Made by a program: the position numbers and the translations under genes. Below, in pieces: positions 43,443 to 52,091 of a stretch of 64,000 bases of DNA. Location of the stretch: contig JAQUIJ010000021.1 in the NCBI GenBank assembly GCA_028683385.1, forward strand, positions 28,644 through 92,643. Direction: 5' to 3'. The notes beneath the pieces are model-generated. The model was not told the DNA's origin. It searched no databases and saw nothing but the letters and a program-made list of their open reading frames with translations. The DNA comes from Prolixibacteraceae bacterium (lineage in GTDB: Bacteria > Bacteroidota > Bacteroidia > Bacteroidales > Prolixibacteraceae). Every line of letters starts with the position of its first letter. Positions within the stretch are counted from its first letter, which is position 1.

Positions 43443-43934
43443 ATGAAACGTGTAATTATTGTTAGACATGCGAAGTCTGTTCCCTATGGGTACGATGACG
43501 ATTTTTATAGGGATTTGACAGAAAGGGGAGAAGATGATGCTGCAAAAATTAGCGCAAAACTTATGAGTTTAGGTGTAACTCCAGATTTAGTAATTGCCAG
43601 TCCGGCGACACGAACTATGCATACTGCATCTGTTTTTTGCCAAAATCTGGAATATGACGCGACTAAAATTCGTCAGGTTGCTGATTTGTATGAAGGAATG
43701 ACTACACAGGATTTTATCGAATTACTTCAGGCTTTACCTGAATCGGTGCAGACAGTTTTCGTTTTTGGGCACAATCCAACAGTTTATTATCTGGCATATA
43801 ATCTCGTAAAATATTTCAATTCTGACATGCCAACGTGTTCTACCGTTGGGCTCGATTTTCCGATTGAGAAATGGTCGGAAGTTTCTGCAAGAGGAGCTCA
43901 GGTAGCTTTTCAACTGACACCCAAATCTGTTTAA
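43443..43934 (+). CDS. sixA: SixA-type phosphohistidine phosphatase
   Basis: A 163-residue histidine phosphatase. The RHAKS motif contains the phospho-accepting His9, and the second catalytic histidine is in FGHNPTV; SPATRTMHTA is also typical. E. coli SixA dephosphorylates phosphohistidine proteins; which protein is the target here is unknown. It is followed 11 bases later by rsmE. Confidence 0.88.
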   Translation: MKRVIIVRHAKSVPYGYDDDFYRDLTERGEDDAAKISAKLMSLGVTPDLVIASPATRTMHTASVFCQNLEYDATKIRQVADLYEGMTTQDFIELLQALPESVQTVFVFGHNPTVYYLAYNLVKYFNSDMPTCSTVGLDFPIEKWSEVSARGAQVAFQLTPKSV

Positions 43935-43945
43935 AAAATAGTAAA

Positions 43946-44650
43946 ATGCACATTTTCTACACTCCTGAACTTTCAGGAAACACATATACACTCGACGAAA
44001 CAGAATCGAAACATTGCATTCGGGTTTTGAGACTTGAGAAAGGTGACGAAATTACTCTGGTTGACGGACGCGGCGGATGGTTTACTGCCGAAATTGCCGA
44101 TCCGAATCCGAAACGATGCGCTGTAAATGTGATTAAATCGGAATTAAATTTCGGACAGCGAAATTTTCAGGTTCAGGTGGCTATTGCGCCAACAAAAAAC
44201 ATAGAAAGGATTGAGTGGTTTCTGGAGAAAGCTACTGAAATTGGAATCGATCGGGTAACTCCGCTGCTCTGCCGTTACTCCGAGCGAAAAGAAATTAAAA
44301 GCGAAAGGCTCGAAAAAGTAATGGTTTCGGCAATGAAACAATCGTTAAAAGCCTATTTACCACAACTCGACGAATTAACCAAATTCAATGATTTCATTAG
44401 TCAGCCATTCACAGGACAAAAATTTATTGCCCATTGCGAAGAACAGCATCGGGAATTACTTAAAAATGCGATAAAGCTTGACGGCAATTATTTGATTTTA
44501 ATTGGCCCTGAAGGTGATTTTTCCTCGGAAGAAATACGAATGGCTATTGATGCAGGATTTGTTCCTGTTAGTTTGGGCGATAGTCGTTTGCGTACCGAAA
44601 CCGCTGGTGTTGTGGCTTGTCATACGTTTAATTTGCTGAACGAGATTTAA
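43946..44650 (+). CDS. rsmE: 16S rRNA (uracil-1498-N3)-methyltransferase
   Basis: Methylates N3 of U1498 in 16S rRNA. The ATG at 43946 gives 234 residues with the normal start MHIFYTPE; a longer frame to 43871 overlaps sixA and is not conserved in style. An N-terminal PUA-like domain (SKHCIRVLRLEKGDEI) precedes the SPOUT fold, whose trefoil-knot SAM site is LIGPEGDFSSEEI and SLGDSRLRTETA. Co-transcribed with sixA. Confidence 0.95.
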   Translation: MHIFYTPELSGNTYTLDETESKHCIRVLRLEKGDEITLVDGRGGWFTAEIADPNPKRCAVNVIKSELNFGQRNFQVQVAIAPTKNIERIEWFLEKATEIGIDRVTPLLCRYSERKEIKSERLEKVMVSAMKQSLKAYLPQLDELTKFNDFISQPFTGQKFIAHCEEQHRELLKNAIKLDGNYLILIGPEGDFSSEEIRMAIDAGFVPVSLGDSRLRTETAGVVACHTFNLLNEI

Positions 44651-44956
44651 TCTACGGTTTCGGATTCCAAAATTTTTATGTATTGATTTGTTTGCCTGAT
44701 TGTTGTTTTGACTTCAATTAGTCACTTCTGTTCTTTTTTTGAATTATTTCTATTTTTCAGGTAGGGTATTTTTCTTTTCAGGACTATATAGATCAACTAA
44801 GATTAAAATGTCTTATTTTGTAATCAAACTTTGTTATTAATCAATCAATTCGGTATTTTAGTTTATATAGTAAAAGGTTAAGGTTCTGGACATTTCTTCA
44901 AAATAAATCTTAGTTGATTGGAAAATTTTAAGAAACATTATTAAAACAGAAAAGTC
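44651..44956. other. 306-base AT-rich leader of the DUF4382 gene with a long-range inverted repeat
   Basis: No gene is supported. A perfect 13-bp inverted pair, ATCAACTAAGATT at 44792-44804 and its complement at 44906-44918, is separated by 101 bases, and the second arm ends 38 bases before the start codon. It could be a paired operator or a structured 5' leader. Confidence 0.5.
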
Positions 44957-45847
44957 ATGAAAAGTTTATTTAAAAATGGATTGATGTTTTTAGCAGGTAT
45001 CTTGATACTGGCTACATCATGTAATCAGATTAGTGATTCAGAAAGTGGAGGAAAAGGAAAAATTGTTTTGTCGTTGACTGATGCACCTTTCCCGGTGAGT
45101 TTGGTTGACAAAGCTTTGGTAACCATTGATAAGATTGAAATACGGTCGACCGCAACGGTTTCGTCAACCACAGAAGTTACCAATAATTCAGAACTTTTTA
45201 CCGTATTGTATGATGGCGATCCGATGGAATTTGATTTGCTCGATTTACAAAACGGAATTACCACCGAATTGCTAAGTATGGATATTGCAGCTGGATCGTA
45301 CGATCTGATCCGTATGCATGTGACCAACGCAAGCGTTCTTCTTAAAGATGGATCTAATTTTGATTTAAAAGTGCCAAGCGGATTTGCCAGCGGACTAAAA
45401 ATTAAAATGACTCCTAATCTGGTCATCGAAAGTGGAGTTGAAAGCGAAGTTATTCTCGATTTTGATGTAAGCAAATCGTTTGTAGTACAAGGTAATATGA
45501 AAGCAAAGAACGGAATTAAAGGTTTTATTTTCAAACCAGTTCTTCGCGCTGTATGCCAAAAGTATAGCGGATCTGTAGATGGAAAAGTTTTTGAAAACAC
45601 AACAACTCCAATTGCAGAAGCTCATGTTCAGATTATTGCTGCTGATACCATTTTGAGCTCGGCACTTACTGATGCTGCCGGAAATTATCATATGATTGGT
45701 CTTCCTAGTGGTGCCTACAAGGTAGTTTGTGAAAAGGACGGTTATACCGCCGTGACTATAGATCCGGTAGTTGTGAAAGCAAGAGAAAAAACTACTTTGG
45801 ATATTCAAATGGCGACTGCAACTGCAACTGTTACTGTAAATCCATAA
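44957..45847 (+). CDS. DUF4382 lipoprotein with a C-terminal carboxypeptidase-regulatory-like domain
   Basis: A 296-residue lipoprotein (lipobox Cys22, LATSC). Residues about 34-190 are a DUF4382 domain, opening KIVLSLTDAPFPVSLVDKALVTI. From about 200 a beta-sandwich resembling carboxypeptidase regulatory domains follows (GSVDGKVFENTTTPIAEAHV, then DAAGNYHMIGLPSGAYKV). The end is a short Thr/Ala/Val-rich tail. It is probably a surface or periplasmic adhesion- or binding-type protein; the function of DUF4382 is not known. A terminator follows. Confidence 0.83.
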   Translation: MKSLFKNGLMFLAGILILATSCNQISDSESGGKGKIVLSLTDAPFPVSLVDKALVTIDKIEIRSTATVSSTTEVTNNSELFTVLYDGDPMEFDLLDLQNGITTELLSMDIAAGSYDLIRMHVTNASVLLKDGSNFDLKVPSGFASGLKIKMTPNLVIESGVESEVILDFDVSKSFVVQGNMKAKNGIKGFIFKPVLRAVCQKYSGSVDGKVFENTTTPIAEAHVQIIAADTILSSALTDAAGNYHMIGLPSGAYKVVCEKDGYTAVTIDPVVVKAREKTTLDIQMATATATVTVNP

Positions 45848-45889
45848 AGGAAATACCTTACTCCAAAGGGTTCAAAAATAGAATTTGAT

Positions 45890-45925
45890 AAAAGCTGTTG
45901 CCGGATATGGTAACAGCTTTTTTTA
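45890..45925 (+). terminator. Terminator after the DUF4382 gene
   Basis: A 12-bp stem with one G-T pair (45891-45902 and 45909-45920) is followed by T7. Confidence 0.85.
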
Positions 45926-45993
45926 TGGACTTTGGCTGATCATCTGTTTTTAATACACTATAGTCCGGCAAAATTATCTTAATGCATGTTACG

Positions 45994-46141
45994 CTGAGAT
46001 TTCTCACTTCGTTCGAAATGAACAATCAACGAGTTGTGTGAGGAAGGTAGGGTAGGTTTGCGGCGAAGCCGCAAACCTACCCTACCTTCCTCTATACACT
46101 TATAAATAGCTGTCATTCTGAGCGAAGCGAAGAATCTCTGA
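45994..46141. repeat. Nested inverted repeat with a 25-bp perfect GAA-loop hairpin
   Basis: The inner part is a 25-bp perfect stem (46040-46064 and 46068-46092) closed by GAA. It is enclosed by imperfect inverted arms of about 30 bases (45994-46024 and 46111-46141) that carry the CATTCTGAGCGAAGCGAAG type of sequence I recall from many Bacteroidota intergenic regions. It sits between convergent genes and has no T tract. Confidence 0.75.
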
Positions 46142-46163
46142 TTTTTAACCGGACACCAATGTT

Positions 46164-48836
46164 TTAATACTGAAAACTAATAAAGAAATTTGGGGTAATT
46201 CCCAGCGACCGCATGTAAGTTGTTTCGTTGAATGTAGTGGTGTCGAAATTGAAATCGCGCGAATAAATGTCGTTGTAATTTTCCTGGTTAAATACGTTAA
46301 TTACCGACATCCCTAATTTAACCCTGACTTTTTGAATTTGTAAATTGTAATTGGCAGCTAAATCAACTCGTTTAAAATCGGGCAAACGGTCGTAGGTAAA
46401 CATCGCAGTTAAGGTATTGTCAACCGTCTGATTCTTAACGTATGGCTGACCGGTTGAATAAATCCACATTCCCGAGAAATTCCATTTGCCAAAAGTAAAC
46501 AAGTTGGTCCACTTGAATTCGTTTGTTTTATCGAAAGGCGCCGGAATATCTTCGTTGTGATTGATCTCTGTAAAATTGCGTATGGCTTTACTGTGCGAAT
46601 AAGATATCCAGCCTGTATAATGCGTGCTTTCGTATTTCAGCAGCAAATCGAGTCCCGTTGCACTTCCTGTGCCGGTAATAAATTTACTCGGAAGTTGAAC
46701 TCTTTTAGCCTGTCCGGGAGGTATAAATCCTCCGGGGGAAAGATTTCTTTGGAATGGAGGAATGTAAAGGAAAAGCTGAAGTCCGTCGATGGTTTTGTAA
46801 TAGAATTCGGCATCCAGAGAGAAATGCTTATAAGTAAATGTCGTTCCTCCAATGAAGTGATTGGACAAAAGTACCGGATGTTTGTCATCGTCGGCAATGA
46901 CCCAAAAATCGCGATTGTAGCCATACGATTGGGTAGGAGCAACTTTGCTCAGGAACTGATAATACCTTCCGGTAGCAAATTTCAGATTAACCAGGTCGCC
47001 AATGCGGTAGTTGGCCGAAAAACGTGGTTCGTAATAAAGTTTTCCGGAAAGGTTATAGCCGTTTATCCTTCCGCCAAGTTTAACTGTCAGGTTTTTTACC
47101 ATTTGCGTGTTCAACTGTAAAAACGTTGAATAGAGCCACGACGAATTGGCGATGTCGGAGTAATAGGCATCGGTTCCTGCGTCTTTCTGGTAGGTAAATT
47201 CGTTGTATTTCGTCTGAAACCCAAAATCTACCGTGTTTTTTAGTCCGAGTGCAAATTCATTTTTCAACGATGCGGAAAAGTCATTCAGTTTATTTTTCTC
47301 GTAAGTGTCGAATAAAGTGGTCGTCGTATTTTTACCTTTTCTGGTTGTAACCTCTGTTTGTTCGGTGTATTGGTTTTGGTAGCCTGAGTATCCCACCTCT
47401 AAATTGGAAAAGAAACCTTCCTTCCATTGCTTAATCCACGAATAACTAAATCCATAATTGCCCCAGTCAGCATCGGTACTGGTGTTTGAAAATGTTTGTT
47501 TGATGCTTCCCGCGCCGGTACTGGCCAGAAAGTCTTTACCTCCATATACGCTGATCGACATTTTTTCCTGTTCGCTTTTGCTGAATGTGAGTTTGGCGTT
47601 GTAATCGTAAAAATAGAAGCCGGGTTTTAGTTTAACAATGCTGTTTCCGCTTGATGAATTCACATCTTCGACCTGATTTTCGAGCATGGCGTTAACCATA
47701 TAACTCGAATAAATATCGGCATACGAACGCCTTCCGCCCACAACCAGTGTCAGCTTTTCTGAAAAAGGAATTTCAGCAGTCAGGTTTCCGCTGATCAGAT
47801 TCATCCCACCGTATATTTTCGGACTGTATTTGTTCCCTGTTTTGCCGGTAATGTCAATGATTCCTGAAAGTCGTTCTCCATACCGCGAATCAAATCCACC
47901 TTTGTAAATCTGAATGTCTTTCACCACATTGGGATTGATCGACGAAAAAGTTCCGAAGAAATGATCGAGGTTATAAAGTGTAAACCCGTCAAAAAGTACC
48001 AGGTTCTGGTCGGGAGTACCGCCGCGAATATTCAGGCCCGACGAGCCTTCGGTGTATCCAATTCCCGGTAGCATCTGGATCGTTCTGAATATATCGGTTT
48101 CGCCCATGTTGGGCAAATTCACAAACCCAACCGGATTGATCGTCGAATGGCTGGTTTCATTGTTCTGATCAATCATTTTTAGTGTCGATTTTCGAATTAC
48201 AACCGGCGCCAATTCCATGTTCTTTTGTTTCATCCTGAAGGTCAGAACCGCAGTCGTATCGGTAATCGCGAAAGTGCTGTCGATTGGTTGATAGCCCAGG
48301 TACTGAACAGCAATACGCAGCGATTGAACCGCCGGAATACGAAAAACAAAAGTTCCGTTTAACGAAGTTGTCCGGATTGAATTTTGATCGGGGAGATAAA
48401 CGCTCGCATAAGGAAGCTGTTCACCCGATTTCCGGTCGGTTACCAGTCCTGAAATACGACAGAGAGTGGGAGTGGTTCTGATTTTTTCCGGTGAAACGGG
48501 AATAATCAGGTAGTTTCCAAACCTTTTTTCGGCTACATAGCCCGTGTTTTTAAGAAGTTCCGCTAAAATTTCTTCCGGAGTTTGTCCCTGAAATGTCCCT
48601 GAAATCTGATGGCTGCTCATTGCGTTAGAGTCGAAGGCAACCTGGATATTCATGATTTTTGAAACTTGTTTCAGTGCATCAGAAAGTGTGGTATTACTGA
48701 AGTTGAACGCAGGAGATTGGGCAAAACCTGTTGATGGGGAGAGTAAAAGGAATAAAATAAGGAACAAGGAAATGAGTTGCAAGAATTTATTGCGCCTTTG
48801 GTACGATTTTGATTTTGTTTCCGTTTTTGATTTCAT
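46164..48836 (-). CDS. FecA-type TonB-dependent receptor with an STN domain, no SusD partner
   Basis: Outer-membrane receptor of 890 residues. After a basic N-terminus and signal (LISLFLILFLLLSPSTGFAQ) come an STN domain (about 42-110, AFNFSNTTLSDALKQVSKIMN), a carboxypeptidase-like domain (ISGLVTDRKSGEQLPYASVYL), a plug (GFVNLPNMGETDIFRTIQMLPG, NIRGGTPDQNLVLFDGF) and a barrel. The start overlaps fecR by 50 bases, so translation is coupled. Together with the sigma and FecR genes it forms a complete signalling receptor; the ligand is unknown. Confidence 0.9.
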   Translation of the reverse strand: MKSKTETKSKSYQRRNKFLQLISLFLILFLLLSPSTGFAQSPAFNFSNTTLSDALKQVSKIMNIQVAFDSNAMSSHQISGTFQGQTPEEILAELLKNTGYVAEKRFGNYLIIPVSPEKIRTTPTLCRISGLVTDRKSGEQLPYASVYLPDQNSIRTTSLNGTFVFRIPAVQSLRIAVQYLGYQPIDSTFAITDTTAVLTFRMKQKNMELAPVVIRKSTLKMIDQNNETSHSTINPVGFVNLPNMGETDIFRTIQMLPGIGYTEGSSGLNIRGGTPDQNLVLFDGFTLYNLDHFFGTFSSINPNVVKDIQIYKGGFDSRYGERLSGIIDITGKTGNKYSPKIYGGMNLISGNLTAEIPFSEKLTLVVGGRRSYADIYSSYMVNAMLENQVEDVNSSSGNSIVKLKPGFYFYDYNAKLTFSKSEQEKMSISVYGGKDFLASTGAGSIKQTFSNTSTDADWGNYGFSYSWIKQWKEGFFSNLEVGYSGYQNQYTEQTEVTTRKGKNTTTTLFDTYEKNKLNDFSASLKNEFALGLKNTVDFGFQTKYNEFTYQKDAGTDAYYSDIANSSWLYSTFLQLNTQMVKNLTVKLGGRINGYNLSGKLYYEPRFSANYRIGDLVNLKFATGRYYQFLSKVAPTQSYGYNRDFWVIADDDKHPVLLSNHFIGGTTFTYKHFSLDAEFYYKTIDGLQLFLYIPPFQRNLSPGGFIPPGQAKRVQLPSKFITGTGSATGLDLLLKYESTHYTGWISYSHSKAIRNFTEINHNEDIPAPFDKTNEFKWTNLFTFGKWNFSGMWIYSTGQPYVKNQTVDNTLTAMFTYDRLPDFKRVDLAANYNLQIQKVRVKLGMSVINVFNQENYNDIYSRDFNFDTTTFNETTYMRSLGITPNFFISFQY

Positions 48837-49683
48837 AGTCCAAATGCATCGGTAAGCAAACTGTTTCCAAAACTTCGTTCAGGTTTTTATTCGAAAAACT
48901 TCCGGTGAAAAAACGGTTTTCCAAACCTTTTGTTGCTATTTCAACATTGAATTGACGTTCAATCTCCTCAAAAATAGAAATTAATGGCACGTTGTCAAAA
49001 TGAAACTCACCGCTTCTCCATCCGGCCATGTGGTCTGTTTGTATATTTGTTGACTTTTGGAGTGCTCCAGAAACCAAATCGGCTTTTTCTCCTGGCTCAA
49101 TAATTACGCTTTGGCCGTTGGAAGTTACCTTTACTTTTCCGGTTAAACACGAAACACTGAGTTCGTTATCTCGGCTAAATACATTCAGCTTTGTACCTAA
49201 AACCTCAACTGTACCTGTATGGGTTTTTACCACAAATGGTTTTCCTTTCTGAACCGAGAAAAATGCTTCGCCTTCCAGATTCAGAGTGCGCTGTTTGGCA
49301 AAACTTGATTCTGAAAGACTAATTTTTGAATCGGCATTGATGATTACATTCGAACCATCGGGAAGTGTATATTCAAGGTGCTGTCCTTTGGCCGCAACAA
49401 TTTGGCTGGGTGTCGATTGGAAGAAATAAACCGTCGTCAAAAGGGCTATCAGCACAATGGAAGCAGCAGCCGACCAGTAAATCCGGAGGTTCCGGATGGG
49501 TTTTCCCGTGCTTTTCTGATCCAGCTTCGTACGAAGCAATTCGAGCGCTTCGGCTTTACTCCTTTTCTGCGGAACACGGTATCCCTCGACGAATAGATCA
49601 ACCTTTTCGTCGGTACTCAGCCGATCAAAACGCGCTTTTGAAAGAGCCGAAGGATCAATATGTCTGTTTTTATCCGTTTCCAC
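48787..49683 (-). CDS. FecR-family anti-sigma factor (second system)
   Basis: A 298-residue regulator with a cytoplasmic N-terminus, one membrane helix (YWSAAASIVLIALLTTVYFF, about residues 69-88), a FecR domain (LEYTLPDGSNVIINADSKI, LEGEAFFSV) and a C-terminal DUF4974 domain (NVPLISIFEEIERQFNVEIA). It is three bases downstream of the sigma gene and overlaps the receptor gene by 50 bases. Confidence 0.93.
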   Translation of the reverse strand: METDKNRHIDPSALSKARFDRLSTDEKVDLFVEGYRVPQKRSKAEALELLRTKLDQKSTGKPIRNLRIYWSAAASIVLIALLTTVYFFQSTPSQIVAAKGQHLEYTLPDGSNVIINADSKISLSESSFAKQRTLNLEGEAFFSVQKGKPFVVKTHTGTVEVLGTKLNVFSRDNELSVSCLTGKVKVTSNGQSVIIEPGEKADLVSGALQKSTNIQTDHMAGWRSGEFHFDNVPLISIFEEIERQFNVEIATKGLENRFFTGSFSNKNLNEVLETVCLPMHLDYEIKNGNKIKIVPKAQ

Positions 49684-49686
49684 TGT

Positions 49687-50217
49687 TTAAAATTTTTGTT
49701 CTATTTCTTTTCGAACGTGCTCAAGTGCCTTTTTCATTCTTTTTTCGACCGCTTTTACGCTGATATTTAGTGCTGAAGCAATTTCGCTGTATGTCATTTG
49801 TTCCATCCTGTTCATCAGAAAGACAGTCCGGTTGTTTTCGTTGAGTCCGGAAAGCACCCGCTGAAGTTTCTGGTCAAATTCCTTAAGTTCCATTTCAAAT
49901 TCAGGCGTTTCGAAAGTCCGATCTTCGACAATGGTTTGCTGAAGTTTGAGCTTCAGTTTCATTCGTTTGTACCGGTTTGCAAACAGATTGGCTGCTATGG
50001 TATAAAGCAACGCCCGTGCTGTTTCGACCCTAACTGACGATCGCATTTCCCAGAGTTTCAAAAAAGCATCCTGAATAATATCTTCGGCAATTTCAGTATC
50101 TCCTGTTTTGAAGAAAATAAAATGCTGAAGCTCATCATAATAAGCATCAAATAACTGTTCAAAACCAACTTGATCAAGTCCGGTTTCAGCCTGATTTTTA
50201 TTCGATAATATCCTCAT
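49687..50217 (-). CDS. ECF sigma-70 factor (second system)
   Basis: A 176-residue sigma factor. Region 2 includes FEQLFDAYYDELQHFIF and AEDIIQDAFLKLWEMR; region 4 includes TYSEIASALNISVKAVEKRMKKALEHVR. It heads the leftward unit sigma-fecR-receptor. It is clearly distinct from the first sigma factor (about 8 kb to the left), so the two systems should have separate targets. Confidence 0.93.
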   Translation of the reverse strand: MRILSNKNQAETGLDQVGFEQLFDAYYDELQHFIFFKTGDTEIAEDIIQDAFLKLWEMRSSVRVETARALLYTIAANLFANRYKRMKLKLKLQQTIVEDRTFETPEFEMELKEFDQKLQRVLSGLNENNRTVFLMNRMEQMTYSEIASALNISVKAVEKRMKKALEHVRKEIEQKF

Positions 50218-50358
50218 CCTTTATTTTCTGGTCTTCCGAATAAATATTAGATGTCGGTTATTTGCTGCATTTTACAACTTTTAACCTGATACAATTTAAA
50301 ATGAGTTTACCCTACCTTATCGGAGCTTATATCTTTTGGGTCAAATCTTTTTGTGAAA

Positions 50359-52068
50359 CTATTTTGCCAGCATGGCCTTGCCAGGAGAAACTCCGTTTTC
50401 ATTAAATGCATCTATCTGAAACCAATAAATCCTATTTTTATCGGGGCAATGAATGGTTAATCGAGCGTTTTTATAGACCTGAAGGCTGTGGTATAATTTA
50501 TCTTTATCCGCCCCATACCTGATATTGTAACCAGTCGTATTTCTCTGTTTTTTCCACGATATTTTAATGGCCTGGGGGTCGCGGTAATCTCTTATTGCAC
50601 GAAATTCATTCACTTTTTTCGGTTTACGGTGTGTCCCATTTCCGAAAATCCGCAAATCGGCAATGGCAAAAGGACCATCGGGCACCCTATAATTGGTGAT
50701 TTTTAAATATCGGGCTTCAACTGGATTTTTAAGTTCTTCATACGGATTTATCTGGAATTCGAGGTTCTTTGTTTTGTCGCTCAATTTCTTCCAATTCCTT
50801 TTGTCGATAGAATATTCAATAAGATAGCGACGGGTATGCGCGGTATCGCTTTTTACGATTTGCGTTTTATTTTCAGGAAAAAAAAGTTGAAAAGCATTAA
50901 CCGTGCAAACCGAACCTAAGTCGACACTTAGCCATTCGCCTTTTTTGCCGGTTTCAGCACTCCAGTATGTTCCCAAATTTTCATCAAAAGCTGATGTGAC
51001 CGGGCTTGCATATAAACTGGAAGACGCCTGCCCTGTAAGGTTATCCGAAAGCAATGCCCATTCCGGATCGAGTTTATCGACACTGGTGTATTTGTGGTTT
51101 GGCATGATGATCGGGTAATCGCCAAAATCAGTTTTTGCGAATAAGTTACCGTCTTTATCAAATCCTGCAGGGAAGAGCCCTAATCTGGATTGAAAACCAC
51201 GATTTGCGGGAGTTGTAATCGTTGCAATGTGCCACCAGTTTCCATATTTATCTGCAAAAGTTGACCCATTTCCGGCACCACGGAGGAATCCTTCAGGTCG
51301 GTTTGAAAAAGGATTGTTAGCGGCATATACAAAAGGGCCAGTTGGAGTATCCGAAACATACACCGCGTCGGTATAAATATTAAATTCTTTGTTCAGTTCG
51401 GCACATTGGTAATAGTATTTCCCATTGTATTTATTCATCCACGAACCTTTAACGCCAGGGCTTTCGGTTTTGGCTGAATTGGTTTTCGATTTTGTCAGGG
51501 CTTTCTTTAGTGGATTCGTTTTCTTACAGACAATGGGAACTCCCAGAGGTTCGAGTTGATTCTTTGCATCCAGTTCGCGCGACATTACTCCGTCATTATT
51601 GGTGCAGCCATAGTAGCTGTAAACCTTTCCATCAGTATCTACAAAAATGGTAAAATCGCCAATCATCGATAGTAGCATCGAATTTCCATACACTTCCCAT
51701 TTCCCGCTTGCCGGATTTTTTGAACGGTACATCGTGCCTGTAAATGAAGTAAAGAAATAGAGCCAGTCGCCAATTACTGCGGCTGTTGGTTGACTTTGTT
51801 CCAATGGCAGGTCGGGCGCTGAAACAAATTTCCAGGAAAGTAAGTCGCTGGAAAACCAATAACCCCCGGCATTTGATGCGAATAAAAAATAGTTATCCTT
51901 GTAAAGAACAACCGTCGGGTCGTCAAGAGCTTGGTTTGAAGACTGATCAGAACTAAATTGACTACTCAAATTAAGTGGATTGCAATAGGTTTGGCCATGT
52001 AATGATTTTACCTGAATTCCAAGAATAAAGGATAGTACTAGTATAATATATGCAATCTTCTTATCCAT
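50359..52068 (-). CDS. GH43-like glycosidase with a discoidin-type module and a fibronectin-type end
   Basis: A 569-residue secreted protein with a signal peptide ending LHGQ. The five-bladed propeller (about 27-325) has the GH43 pattern: DDPTVV (Asp50, base), GDFTIFVDTDGKVYSYYG (Asp138) and ESPGVKGSW (Glu202, acid). Residues about 340-475 form an F5/8-C/CBM32-like carbohydrate module (EWLSVDLGSVCTVNAFQLFF ... EARYLKITNYRVPDGPFAI), and the end resembles a fibronectin type III domain (AIKISWKKQRNTTGYNIRYG). It probably attacks arabinose- or xylose-containing glycans, which would fit araD/araB. Confidence 0.85.
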   Translation of the reverse strand: MDKKIAYIILVLSFILGIQVKSLHGQTYCNPLNLSSQFSSDQSSNQALDDPTVVLYKDNYFLFASNAGGYWFSSDLLSWKFVSAPDLPLEQSQPTAAVIGDWLYFFTSFTGTMYRSKNPASGKWEVYGNSMLLSMIGDFTIFVDTDGKVYSYYGCTNNDGVMSRELDAKNQLEPLGVPIVCKKTNPLKKALTKSKTNSAKTESPGVKGSWMNKYNGKYYYQCAELNKEFNIYTDAVYVSDTPTGPFVYAANNPFSNRPEGFLRGAGNGSTFADKYGNWWHIATITTPANRGFQSRLGLFPAGFDKDGNLFAKTDFGDYPIIMPNHKYTSVDKLDPEWALLSDNLTGQASSSLYASPVTSAFDENLGTYWSAETGKKGEWLSVDLGSVCTVNAFQLFFPENKTQIVKSDTAHTRRYLIEYSIDKRNWKKLSDKTKNLEFQINPYEELKNPVEARYLKITNYRVPDGPFAIADLRIFGNGTHRKPKKVNEFRAIRDYRDPQAIKISWKKQRNTTGYNIRYGADKDKLYHSLQVYKNARLTIHCPDKNRIYWFQIDAFNENGVSPGKAMLAK

Positions 52069-52091
52069 TAAAATTTAGTTTTTTTTAGTTT

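Noticed and set aside
45025..45600. 191-codon frame antisense to the DUF4382 gene
   Set aside because: The plus-strand gene has a lipoprotein signal and a recognisable domain; the antisense frame is a shadow.
46557..47120. 187-codon frame antisense to the TonB receptor
   Set aside because: Shadow of the receptor barrel; no start context or family.
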